From NCBI RefSeq assembly GCF_001509835.1, contig NZ_JXTJ01000015.1:1-64000 (forward strand): a stretch of 64,000 bases of DNA, given 5' to 3'. Within the stretch, counting starts at the first letter, position 1, and each line of letters begins with the position of its first letter. This document shows positions 1-7,115 of the stretch, one piece after another. Origin of the DNA: Allobosea sp. WAO. Lineage in GTDB: Bacteria > Pseudomonadota > Alphaproteobacteria > Rhizobiales > Beijerinckiaceae. The translations under genes and the position numbers were made by a program. A model generated the notes under the pieces. It was not told where the DNA came from. It made no database searches and was given only the letters and a program-made list of their open reading frames with translations.

Positions 1-28
1 CCGACCATGACGCGGAAAGGTTGCGTGC

Positions 29-76
29 CCCCTCATCCGGCCCTTCGGGCCACCTTCTCCCGCAAGGGTAGAAGAG
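29..76. repeat. REP-like palindromic repeat
   Basis: Two nested hairpins are visible: GGCCC-ttc-GGGCC, then an imperfect CTTCTCCC-gcaa-GGGTAGAAG. Repeats of this CCTCATCCGG...CTTCTCCC type are scattered between genes in many Hyphomicrobiales genomes. It lies just past the end of the first minus-strand gene and may act as a terminator or mRNA end. The family assignment is from memory and was not searched. Confidence 0.5.
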
Positions 77-89
77 AGCGGCGGGCTTC

Positions 90-494
90 TCAAACCTTCT
101 TCTTCCCCGCCGTATTCAGCGCAATGGCAGCGCGGACCAGCGCTGTCAGCGCCGCCTCGTCGATCGCATCGCTCTCATGAATGTCGATGGCGCGGCGGGT
201 GTTGCCGTCGAGGCTCGCATTGAACAGGCCGGCGGGATCGGGCAACGAAGCGCCCTTGGCGAAGGTCAGTTTCACCGCGCTCCTGTAGGTCTCGCCGGTG
301 CAGAGGATGCCGGCATGCTCCCAGACCGGGACGCCGCGCCATTTCCAGGTCTCGACAACGTCGGGGTCGGCCTGCCGGATGATGGCGCGGACTTTTGCGA
401 GTGCGGCACCTCGCCAGTCGGTCAGCTCTGCGATCCGGGCATCGATCAACGCGGAAGCCGAGGCTTCGCGAGCCTGGTCGTTGTCCGTCGTCAT
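90..494 (-). CDS. DUF1801 (YdhG-like) protein
   Basis: This 134-residue soluble protein belongs to the DUF1801/YdhG fold family. The family signature is seen as 'ADPDVVETWKWRGVPVW' near residues 42-58, an alkaline-histidine-like beta segment 'SAVKLTFAKGASLPDP', and 'RAIDIHESDAID' towards the end. Its biochemical role is unknown; distant relatives resemble frataxin-fold and iron-binding proteins. It is the last gene of a five-gene minus-strand unit led by an ArsR regulator and follows a second DUF1801 gene by 43 bp. The start ATG is preceded by CGAGGACAATCGC, a reasonable ribosome site. Sequence shows the family; any link to stress or iron is only inference. Confidence 0.8.
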   Translation of the reverse strand: MTTDNDQAREASASALIDARIAELTDWRGAALAKVRAIIRQADPDVVETWKWRGVPVWEHAGILCTGETYRSAVKLTFAKGASLPDPAGLFNASLDGNTRRAIDIHESDAIDEAALTALVRAAIALNTAGKKKV

Positions 495-537
495 GCGATT
501 GTCCTCGCGCTGGTTCGGATGCAGCTCCGCCGACCGC

Positions 538-1014
538 TCACATCTTCTCGCCCGGCAAGCCGGCAGCCTGCTTCACCCAGGCGGTGAACTGGGCCTCGTC
601 GAGCCCGTCGTTCTCGTGGATGTCGAGATAGCGTACCTCCTTCTGCTTGGAGGGGCCGGGCGGGACGGGGTCGAGCGCCGCCCCGCGAAAGAAGGAGACT
701 TTCACATAGTGCGTGAAGCAGTGCAGGCCGAGGAACCAGTAGTCGTCCTCGAGCCCGTAGAGCGGCGAGTTCCATTTCACCGCCTTCCTGACGCCGGGGA
801 CGGCGGCACTGATCAGCGCGTCGATCCGGGCGCCGAGGGCGCTTTTCCAGCCTGGCATGGCGGCGATATAGGCCTGGATCGGCGCCTCGCCATAGCCCTT
901 GGCGATCTGCGGATTGCCGCCCGAAAGCAGCACTGGCCGCCCGCTCGCGTCGGCCTTCGGTTTCGGTGCTGCCTTCTTTGCCGCTTTCGGCGCTGGTTTG
1001 GGCTTTTCGGCCAT
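538..1014 (-). CDS. DUF1801 protein with basic Ala/Lys/Pro N-terminal tail
   Basis: This is a 158-residue DUF1801 family protein of unknown biochemical role. Residues 1-25 are a low-complexity Lys/Pro/Ala tail, followed by the domain with 'VRKAVKWNSPLYGLEDDYWFLGL' features (Trp-Asn-Ser-Pro core, split here) and the end motif 'VRYLDIHENDGLDE'. The start at 1014 is chosen over the upstream in-frame start because AGGAG lies 7-8 bases before it. It is followed 43 bp later by another DUF1801 gene; the two share the IHE(N/S)D motif and look like paralogues. The basic tail could bind nucleic acid or be disordered, which the sequence does not decide. Confidence 0.8.
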   Translation of the reverse strand: MAEKPKPAPKAAKKAAPKPKADASGRPVLLSGGNPQIAKGYGEAPIQAYIAAMPGWKSALGARIDALISAAVPGVRKAVKWNSPLYGLEDDYWFLGLHCFTHYVKVSFFRGAALDPVPPGPSKQKEVRYLDIHENDGLDEAQFTAWVKQAAGLPGEKM

Positions 1015-1024
1015 GGTCCCGCTC

Positions 1025-1246
1025 CTAGCTGCCGATCCGTCGCCCGCTACCCCGGCCGGAGACATAGGGCAGCACGAACATGTAGAGCCCGGAGAACATC
1101 AGCAGGAAAAGCGGCAGCAGCGGGGAATAGACGATCCAGGCCGGCGGCTCGCCCACCGCCATCGCGGCGAAATTGGCGATGACGGTCGCCGTGAAGATGA
1201 TCGACAGCCAGCGATGGCCCTGCCGAATGACGCCATTCAAGGACAA
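1025..1246 (-). CDS. Small two-helix inner-membrane protein
   Basis: About 73 residues with two predicted membrane helices: 'WLSIIFTATVIANFAAMA' and 'PLLPLFLLMFSGLYMFVLP', and a basic C-terminus. I chose the TTG start at 1246 because AAGGAGG sits five bases upstream; the longer reading from GTG at 1282 lacks such a site. It lies between the AHSA1 gene and a DUF1801 gene, 10 bp from the latter, so it is part of the ArsR-led operon. The function is unknown; similar short proteins occur next to AHSA1 genes in related bacteria (memory, not searched). Confidence 0.65.
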   Translation of the reverse strand: MSLNGVIRQGHRWLSIIFTATVIANFAAMAVGEPPAWIVYSPLLPLFLLMFSGLYMFVLPYVSGRGSGRRIGS

Positions 1247-1284
1247 GGAGGCCTCCTTCTTGAAACGAGGGTGGGGCGACACGG

Positions 1285-1716
1285 CTATTCGGCCTGTGCG
1301 AGCAGCGATTCGAGCTTGTCGAAGAAGCGCGGCCAGCCGCTCTTCGCGCCGCCATAGGCCAGCTTCTGGTCCGGCCGGAAGCCGACCTGTTCCATGCGCA
1401 GCAGCGTGCCGCTCGGCGTCGGGGCGAGGGTGAAGGTCACCACGCTCTTCAGGCTGAAGGCCGCGTCCTCATGGGCGAGATCCCAGGTGTAGGACAGCGT
1501 GCGATTGGGCTCGATGGCGAGCACTTCGCAGTCGAGCACGCCACCCCAGTCGCCATGCAGCTTGAAGCGGTGGCCGAGGCTCGGCACGAAATCGTTCCGC
1601 ATCAGCCATTCCGCGATCAGGTGCGGCTGCGTCAGGGCGCGCCAGAGTTTTTCCGGCGGATGGGCGATCTCGCGCTCGACGATCACCGAGCGCGTCTGCG
1701 GGGCGGTGGTGCTCAT
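1285..1716 (-). CDS. SRPBCC/AHSA1-domain protein
   Basis: A 143-residue protein with the START-like helix-grip fold of the AHSA1 family. The N-terminal 'IAHPPEKLWRALTQP' (about residues 16-30) and the later 'LSYTWDL' and 'GTLLRMEQVGF' are typical. The fold forms a hydrophobic ligand pocket; no catalytic residues are defined. Its ATG overlaps the stop of the upstream arsR gene by four bases (ATGA), so the two are translationally coupled, an arrangement very common in alphaproteobacteria. The likely role is binding a small hydrophobic molecule or toxicant whose response is controlled by the ArsR partner, which is inference. Confidence 0.88.
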   Translation of the reverse strand: MSTTAPQTRSVIVEREIAHPPEKLWRALTQPHLIAEWLMRNDFVPSLGHRFKLHGDWGGVLDCEVLAIEPNRTLSYTWDLAHEDAAFSLKSVVTFTLAPTPSGTLLRMEQVGFRPDQKLAYGGAKSGWPRFFDKLESLLAQAE

Positions 1717-2039
1717 TGGTCCATCCTGTCGAGCAAGTTTTCCAGGTCGTCGAAGCGTGCCTCCCAGAAGCCGGCCATCTGGCTGGCCCAGTCGATCAGC
1801 GGGGCGAGGGCCCCGAGCTGGGGGCTGTAATGGGTCTGGCGGCCCTGATGGCGGTCGCGCACCAGCCCGGCCTGCTTCAGCACGCCGAGATGCTTGGAGA
1901 CGGCCGGTTGCGAAATCCCGGCCTGTACCGTCAGGGCGCCGACGGTCTGCTCGCCGTCGCGGCACAGGCGTTCGAAGATCGCCCGCCGGGTCGGGTCGGC
2001 GAGCGTCCTGAACAGCATGTCGTGAGCAACCGGCGTCAT
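1713..2039 (-). CDS. ArsR/SmtB-family transcriptional regulator
   Basis: A 108-residue winged-helix repressor. It opens 'DMLFRTLADPTRRAIFERL', followed by the recognition helix 'ISQPAVSKHLGVLKQAGL' and the wing 'RDRHQGRQTHYS'. There is no CxC metal-binding motif, so it is not a classical arsenic sensor; it fits the group paired with AHSA1 proteins. I prefer the start at 2039 over the in-frame ATG at 2078, because the longer start would place the palindrome at 2055-2076 inside the coding region, whereas the shorter one leaves it as an upstream operator. It heads a five-gene minus-strand operon and probably autoregulates it. Confidence 0.85.
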   Translation of the reverse strand: MTPVAHDMLFRTLADPTRRAIFERLCRDGEQTVGALTVQAGISQPAVSKHLGVLKQAGLVRDRHQGRQTHYSPQLGALAPLIDWASQMAGFWEARFDDLENLLDRMDQ

Positions 2040-2054
2040 GATCAATAACTCGTT

Positions 2055-2076
2055 GGCTATGAGTTTATTCATAACC
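2055..2076. promoter_or_regulatory. Palindromic operator candidate of the arsR operon
   Basis: The inverted repeat GGCTATGA-N6-TCATAACC matches in seven of eight positions per arm. It lies 16 bases upstream of the preferred arsR start, a usual place for ArsR autoregulation. The AT-rich core stands out from the GC-rich surroundings. Confidence 0.5.
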
Positions 2077-2239
2077 ATCGAGATATGAATTGGTCAAGCG
2101 TCCGCGTCCGACATGCAGGGCGGAGGCGCGTCGCAGGCGCTGGACCGCATCGCGGCGGTCCAGCACGATGCGATGGAAAACGCAGGGGCGGCGGCGATGC
2201 CGGCGCGGCGCTGCGGACCGCCTTCTGGGGAACGTCACC

Positions 2240-3039
2240 ATGGATCTGAAGCTCAGCGGCAAGCGTGCTCTCGTCACCGGGGGCAGCAAGGGGATCGGCC
2301 GTGCGATTGCGCGGCAACTGGCGCTGGAGGGTGTCGACGTCGTCATCGCAGCGCGCAACCAGGCGGAGCTCGACGCCGCCGCGGCCGAGCTGGCACGGGA
2401 GAGTGGACGCAAGGTCGTCGGGCTCACCGTCGACACGCAGCTCGATGCCTCGGTGAAGGCGCTCGTCGCCGGCACGGTCGCCGCGCTCGGCGGGCTCGAC
2501 ATCCTGGTCAATGCCGCGGCGCGGCCGGCGAGCCAGGCGGCACCGCCCAAGCTCGCCGAGATCACCGACGCGCTGTTCTGGACGACGTCAACGTCAAGGT
2601 GATGGGCTATCTGCGCACGGCCCGCGAGGCGGCGCCGATCATGGCGGCCAATGGCTGGGGCAGGATCATCAACATCAGCGGGCTCAATGCGCGGATGGCC
2701 GGCTCGGCCATCGGCTCGATCCGCAATGTCGCCGTCGCGGCGCTGACCAAGAACCTCGCCGACGAACTCGGGCCAAAGGGGATCAACGTCACCGTGGTGC
2801 ATCCTGGCGTGACGCGCACCGAGAAGACGGCGGGCATGTTCGCGGCGCGGGCGGCGGATGCCGGCGTCGACCCGGCCGAGATGGAGCGCCGCGCCGTCGC
2901 CAATGTCTCGATCGGCCGCCTGGTTGATGCGGCGGAGATCGCCGACCTCGTCGCTTTCCTGGCCTCGCCGCGCAGCGTCGCCATCAATGGCGACGCCATC
3001 GCCGCGGGTGGCGGCGCGAAGGGCGCGATCCATTACTGA
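2240..3039 (+). pseudogene. Short-chain dehydrogenase/reductase, frameshifted
   Basis: The reading frame opens at ATG 2240 with a classical Rossmann start, 'LSGKRALVTGGSKGIGRAIA', and runs to 'KLAEITDALFW'. The match then continues in the +1 frame at 'DDVNVKVMGYLRTA' and ends at 3039. One G missing from the TTCTGG|GACGAC junction (2580-2581) restores a normal protein of about 266 residues. The catalytic region reads 'GSIRNVAVAALTKNLADELG', so the usual YxxxK is replaced by G and N. Either it is a real frameshift or a single-base sequencing error. The coenzyme fold is clear but the substrate is unknown. Confidence 0.75.
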
Positions 3040-3071
3040 GCGGCAGCGCGCCCGGCCGGCAACCCCACCGC

Positions 3072-3185
3072 CCTTATCCTGAGGAGCGCTCCGCAGGAGC
3101 GCGTCTCGAAGGATGCTCCAGCTGTCTCCCCAACCTCCTGGACCATCCTTCGAGATGCAGCCCTTGGCTGCTCCTCAGGATGAGG
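3072..3185. repeat. Long inverted intergenic repeat (paired REP-like arms)
   Basis: Two arm pairs face each other: CTTATCCTGAGGAGC (3073-3087) with GCTCCTCAGGATGAG (3169-3183), and GCGTCTCGAAGGATG (3101-3115) with CATCCTTCGAGATGC (3144-3158). The whole can fold into a large stem. It sits between the convergent dehydrogenase remnant and the DUF4337 gene. Such elements are common intergenic repeats in Bosea, Methylobacterium and Bradyrhizobium relatives (memory, not searched). Confidence 0.75.
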
Positions 3186-3215
3186 CCGGGGAAACTCGAG
3201 AGACGGGGAAGGCCG

Positions 3216-3797
3216 TCAGAACAGCGCGGTCGGTGCGAGTTCGGCCAGCACCATCAGTGCGAGGCCGAGCAGGCCGAGGCCGCCGCCGGTCCAGGCCAGC
3301 ATGGTGACGCCGGTGATGATCGCGGCCGAGGCGATCACGATGGCGATCTGCAGCAGGCCGGAGACGATGTCGTATTTGTCGTCGCGTGCGCTGGAGATGT
3401 CGCGCCGGGCTTCCGCCGCCTTGGCGCGGGCGATCAGCTCCTTGCGGCCTTCCTGGGTCTCGGGCTCGGTTTCATAGCGGGCGATGGTCGCCTTCCAGCC
3501 ATCGATCCGCTTCTGCAGCCGCTCGCGGGAAGCTGGATCGGTCGCGCCGGCGAGCTCGACCTCCATTGCCTCGGCGGCGGTACGCAAGGTGGTGCCGCGA
3601 ATGGTCTTGGCCTGGAAGAAGGACCAGAGGTTCGAGGCCTCGATGTTACGGGCGAGCGCGTCCTGCTCGGCGTTCTTGCCGCCGATCTCGGCGAAGGCCA
3701 GCATCAGCGCGAGAATGGCGATCAGCAGGGCGATGCGCTTGTTGACCTTGCTTCCGGTCGCGCCTTCTTCGGTGACGTCTTGTGCTGCTGCAGACAT
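3216..3797 (-). CDS. DUF4337-domain membrane protein
   Basis: A 193-residue protein with an N-terminal membrane helix ('RIALLIAILALMLAFAEIG', about 20-39), a charged helical middle containing the family signature 'EASNLWSFFQAKTIR' (about 54-68), and two C-terminal helices ('GLLQIAIVIASAAIITGVTML' region and 'GLGLLGLALMVLAELAP'). This layout and the NLW-FFQAK motif are characteristic of DUF4337. The function is unknown. It stands alone between a repeat and xerC, both on its strand or neutral. Start 3797 has no strong competitor. Confidence 0.85.
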   Translation of the reverse strand: MSAAAQDVTEEGATGSKVNKRIALLIAILALMLAFAEIGGKNAEQDALARNIEASNLWSFFQAKTIRGTTLRTAAEAMEVELAGATDPASRERLQKRIDGWKATIARYETEPETQEGRKELIARAKAAEARRDISSARDDKYDIVSGLLQIAIVIASAAIITGVTMLAWTGGGLGLLGLALMVLAELAPTALF

Positions 3798-3882
3798 GGA
3801 CCTGATTCCCTCGGGATCGCGCAGCGCAGATCATCCGGTTGCGGGCCGGAAGCAAGCGGGATTTCCGCAGGGTCAGGCGTTA

Positions 3883-4806
3883 TCAACGGGCGCGGGGATG
3901 GGCCGCGTCATAGGCGGCGAGCAGCCGGCTGGAATCGATCCGGGTATAGACCTGCGTCGTCGACAGCGAGGCGTGGCCGAGCAGTTCCTGGATGGCGCGC
4001 AGATCGCCGCCGCGGCCGAGCAGATGCGTGGCGAAGGAGTGGCGCAGTGCATGCGGGGTCGCGCTGCCGGGCAGTCCGAGCGAGCCGCGCAGGCCCTCGA
4101 CCGCGAGCTGGATGATGCGCGGGGAGAGCGGCCCGCCCTTGACGCCGACGAAGAGCGGCCCGTCCGGCTCCAGCCGCCAGGGGCATTGCGCGAGATAGGC
4201 GGCGATCGCCTCGATCACGATCGGCAGCACCGGCACCATCCTGGTCTTGCCGCCCTTGCCGAGCACGGTCAGCGCGTCGCCGGTGCTCGTCGGTGCCTGG
4301 GCACGCTTCAGGCCGAGCGCCTCGGAAATGCGCAGGCCGCTGCCATAAAGCAGCGAGAGCACGGCGGCGTCGCGCGCCAGCACCCAATCGGGCCGATCCT
4401 CGCCGGCGCGGGAATCCGCCTTGGTCACGGCGGCGGCCGCCCCTGCATCGAGCGGGCGCGGCAGGCCCTTGCCGAGGCGCGGGCCGCGGGTCGCGGCGAA
4501 GGCGGCGGCGGTGAGCCGGCCGTCTCGCTCGCCGAAGCGCGCGAGCGAGCGCAAGGCCGCGAGCTGGCGCATCAAGGTGCGGTTACCGACGCCGTCACGG
4601 CGCCGCTGGCCGAGAAAGGCGCGCAGGTCGGCGGGCTTCAGTGCCGCGACGGCCTTGAGATTGGGCGATGCGCCGAGATGCTCGGTCAGGAAGGCGCGGA
4701 ACTGGTTGAGATCGCGGCCATAGGCTTCGAGCGTTTTCGGCGAAAGCCGGCGCTCATGCCCGAGATGGGCGAGCCAGTCGCGCTGCAGGGTGTCGAAATC
4801 GCTCAT
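3883..4806 (-). CDS. xerC: Tyrosine recombinase XerC
   Basis: A 307-residue tyrosine recombinase that with XerD resolves chromosome dimers at dif sites. The N-terminal SAM-like DNA-binding domain contains 'ERRLSPKTLEAYGRDLNQF'. The catalytic set is complete: Arg in 'GSGLRISEALGL', Lys in 'GKGGKTRMVPV', His-x-x-Arg in 'TPHALRHSFATHLL', His in 'LLGHASLSTTQVY' and the nucleophile Tyr in 'TTQVYTRID'. The start at 4806 ('MSDFDTL') is preferred to the longer frame from 4881, since the extra 25 residues are not family-like. Length fits XerC/XerD. The distinction from XerD rests on the chromosomal style and is moderately sure. Confidence 0.87.
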   Translation of the reverse strand: MSDFDTLQRDWLAHLGHERRLSPKTLEAYGRDLNQFRAFLTEHLGASPNLKAVAALKPADLRAFLGQRRRDGVGNRTLMRQLAALRSLARFGERDGRLTAAAFAATRGPRLGKGLPRPLDAGAAAAVTKADSRAGEDRPDWVLARDAAVLSLLYGSGLRISEALGLKRAQAPTSTGDALTVLGKGGKTRMVPVLPIVIEAIAAYLAQCPWRLEPDGPLFVGVKGGPLSPRIIQLAVEGLRGSLGLPGSATPHALRHSFATHLLGRGGDLRAIQELLGHASLSTTQVYTRIDSSRLLAAYDAAHPRAR

Positions 4807-4968
4807 GCCGTTCCGATGATGGGGCGGGAGCCTTAACAAGCACTGTGCGTCGGTCCCTTTGGTCCCCGCACTCGCCTTCATAACCAGGCGCGATGGCCGC
4901 CATCGTGTTTGCCGGCATTCCCGCGGCCTGCGACCGCTGCTATGAGCCAGTGCGGAGATTGTTCAGGG

Positions 4969-6024
4969 GTGACCATTTTGAACGCGATCGACAGCCACGG
5001 CCTGAGCTTTCCCTTTCCCGAACCGCCGGCTCCGGGGCAGGTGATCGAGGTCGCGCCCGGCGTGCTCTGGGCCCGTATCGCGCTGCCTTTCCGGCTCGAC
5101 CACGTCAACATCTACCTGATCGAGGACGGCGACGGCTGGGCGGTGATCGACACCGGCATCGGCGATGCGGCGACCAAGGCGGCCTGGCTGGCTTTGACCT
5201 CCGGCCCGCTTGCCGGGAGGCGCCTGACGCGGCTCTTCGTGACGCATTACCATCCCGACCATATCGGCCTCGCCGGCTGGCTCCACGAGCAGTTCGGTAC
5301 CCCGCTCCTGACCAGCCAGACCAGCTATCTCGGCTGCCTCAACATCTCGCTCAGCCCGGGCGCCTCCGAGGCGCCGGTCTATCGCGATTTCTATCAGCGC
5401 CATGGCCTGTCGGCGGAGGTCACCGAAGTCGTCTCGACCCTCGGCCATGGCTATCTGCGCATGGTGACGCCGTTGCCGCCGACATTCACCCGGGTCGTCG
5501 CCGGCGACGTGCTGAAGATCGGCGGGCGCGACTTTTCGGTGCTCGCGGGCGACGGCCATGCGCCGGAGCAGCTGATGTTCCATTGCGCCGAGGCCGGCAT
5601 CTTCCTCGCCGCCGACCAGATTCTGGCCAAGATCACGCCGAACATCAGCGTCTGGGCGGTCGACCCGGAGGGCGATCCGCTCGGGCTCTATCTGCGCTCG
5701 CTGCGCAGCATCGCCGCGGCGATCCCGCCGGACACGCTGGTCCTGCCGGGGCATCAATTGCCGTTCCGCGGCCTGCAGGCGCGCTGCGCCGAACTCGTCG
5801 AGCATCACGGAGAGCGCTGCCGGCTGATCGCCGAGGCAGTCGCCAGGGGGCCGCATTCGGTCGCCGACCTCGTGCCGGTGATGTTCACCCGTCCGCTCGA
5901 TCCGCACCAGCTCAGCTTCGCCTTCAGCGAGGTCTTCGCCCATGTGAATGCGATGCTGCGGCAGGGCGAGCTGCGCTGGGCGGAGCCGAAGGCCGGCATC
6001 ATGCGGGTCGAACCCGGGCGCTGA
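4969..6024 (+). CDS. MBL-fold metallo-hydrolase
   Basis: About 351 residues with the metallo-beta-lactamase metal motif 'THYHPDHIG' (HxHxDH), the preceding 'AVIDTGIGD' strand, a second-site His in 'DGHAPEQLMF' and a late His in 'LVLPGHQLPF'. The family comprises hydrolases of thioesters, lactones and related substrates; the C-terminal winged-helix-like part resembles the glyoxalase II/LACTB2 clade. I favour GTG 4969 with GGAG about 11 bases upstream. In-frame ATGs at 4909 and 4942 are possible but have poor ribosome sites. It is divergent from xerC. The substrate cannot be read from sequence. Confidence 0.85.
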   Translation: MTILNAIDSHGLSFPFPEPPAPGQVIEVAPGVLWARIALPFRLDHVNIYLIEDGDGWAVIDTGIGDAATKAAWLALTSGPLAGRRLTRLFVTHYHPDHIGLAGWLHEQFGTPLLTSQTSYLGCLNISLSPGASEAPVYRDFYQRHGLSAEVTEVVSTLGHGYLRMVTPLPPTFTRVVAGDVLKIGGRDFSVLAGDGHAPEQLMFHCAEAGIFLAADQILAKITPNISVWAVDPEGDPLGLYLRSLRSIAAAIPPDTLVLPGHQLPFRGLQARCAELVEHHGERCRLIAEAVARGPHSVADLVPVMFTRPLDPHQLSFAFSEVFAHVNAMLRQGELRWAEPKAGIMRVEPGR

Positions 6025-6224
6025 GCCGTCCGTTCACCACCGTCTCCAGCCAAACCGTTAAGTATGGCGGCGGAAGTTTGGCCGCTGACGGTTGGTCACT
6101 ACGCGGAATTAGGATTCTCCCGCCATCAATGCACGCCAATGGAGGCGTGATTTCGGTGGGTACTGACGCTGTTGGACCGTCGGAGGCGCGGAATGCCGCG
6201 AAAACGACGGGGAAAAACAGAGCC

Positions 6225-7115
6225 ATGGCGATTCCGGCGATCATCCGGGCGATGCGACCGCATCACTGGCTCAAGAACGGTCTCGTCTTCGTTCCGATCC
6301 TGCTCAATCACGACGTCTTCGACCCCCACGCCATCGCCTATGGCGCGATCGCCTTCCTCTCCTTCTCGCTGCTGGCCTCGTCGATCTATCTTCTGAACGA
6401 CATCGTCGACGTCGAGGCCGACCGGCGCCATCCGACCAAGTGCAAGCGACCGCTGGCCGCCGGCGAGATCACCAAGGCGCAGGCCTATGCGATGGTGCCC
6501 GGCCTGATGATCGTCGCCTTCGGGCTCGCCTGGTTCCTGCCGCGCTCGGACCTCTATCTGGCGGCGCTCGGCGCCTATCTCGTCCTGGCGCTGGCCTATC
6601 TGTTCTTCCTCAAGCGCAAGCTGCTGGTCGACGTGCTCGGCCTCGCCGCGCTGCACACGCTGCGCATCCTCGCCGGCAATGCCGCGGCGGACATCCCGCT
6701 CTCGTCCTGGCTGCTCGCCTTCTCGATGTTCCTGTTCCTCAGCCTCGCTCTGGTGAAGCGCTATGCCGAGCTGCGCATCACCCAGGACCAGTCCGGCCTG
6801 AAGAAGGCCGGGCGCGGCTATCATGCCGAGGATATCGAGGCGCTCTCGCAGCTCGGCATGGCCTCGGGCTGCACCTGCGCGCTGATCATGGCGCTCTATG
6901 TCGACAGCGCCGCGGTGAAGGAGCTCTACCGCTACCCGCAGCTGATCTGGCTGGTCTGCCCGATCGTGCTCTACCAGATGGCGCGGATCTGGTTCCTGGC
7001 GCGCCGCGGCCAGATGCCGGACGATCCGCTGGTGTTCATGATCCGCGACTGGCGCAGCCAGCTGATGGGTGCCGTCGTCGTCGTCATCATGGTCGCCGCC
7101 TCGGTCCTGCCGTGA
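6225..7115 (+). CDS. UbiA-family prenyltransferase (decaprenyl-phosphate phosphoribosyltransferase-like)
   Basis: A 296-residue polytopic membrane protein with eight to nine helices. It begins 'RAMRPHHWLKNGLVFVP' as in the Rv3806c/DPPR synthase clade and has the Asp-rich site 'NDIVDVEADRRHPTK' (about residues 61-75), which binds the Mg-pyrophosphate of PRPP. A second conserved stretch is 'LALVKRYAELR'. DPPR synthases transfer 5-phosphoribose to polyprenyl phosphate, the first step to polyprenyl-phospho-arabinose. The next gene, a DprE1-like oxidase, overlaps it (GTGA), which strongly supports this assignment over ubiquinone or heme UbiA enzymes. A 200-bp gap upstream should hold the promoter. 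Confidence 0.85.
   Translation: MAIPAIIRAMRPHHWLKNGLVFVPILLNHDVFDPHAIAYGAIAFLSFSLLASSIYLLNDIVDVEADRRHPTKCKRPLAAGEITKAQAYAMVPGLMIVAFGLAWFLPRSDLYLAALGAYLVLALAYLFFLKRKLLVDVLGLAALHTLRILAGNAAADIPLSSWLLAFSMFLFLSLALVKRYAELRITQDQSGLKKAGRGYHAEDIEALSQLGMASGCTCALIMALYVDSAAVKELYRYPQLIWLVCPIVLYQMARIWFLARRGQMPDDPLVFMIRDWRSQLMGAVVVVIMVAASVLP

Noticed and set aside
4893..6224. Long in-frame extension before the UbiA-like protein
   Set aside because: The extension is Arg/Pro/Ala-rich and is the shadow of the MBL gene; the true start is ATG 6225.
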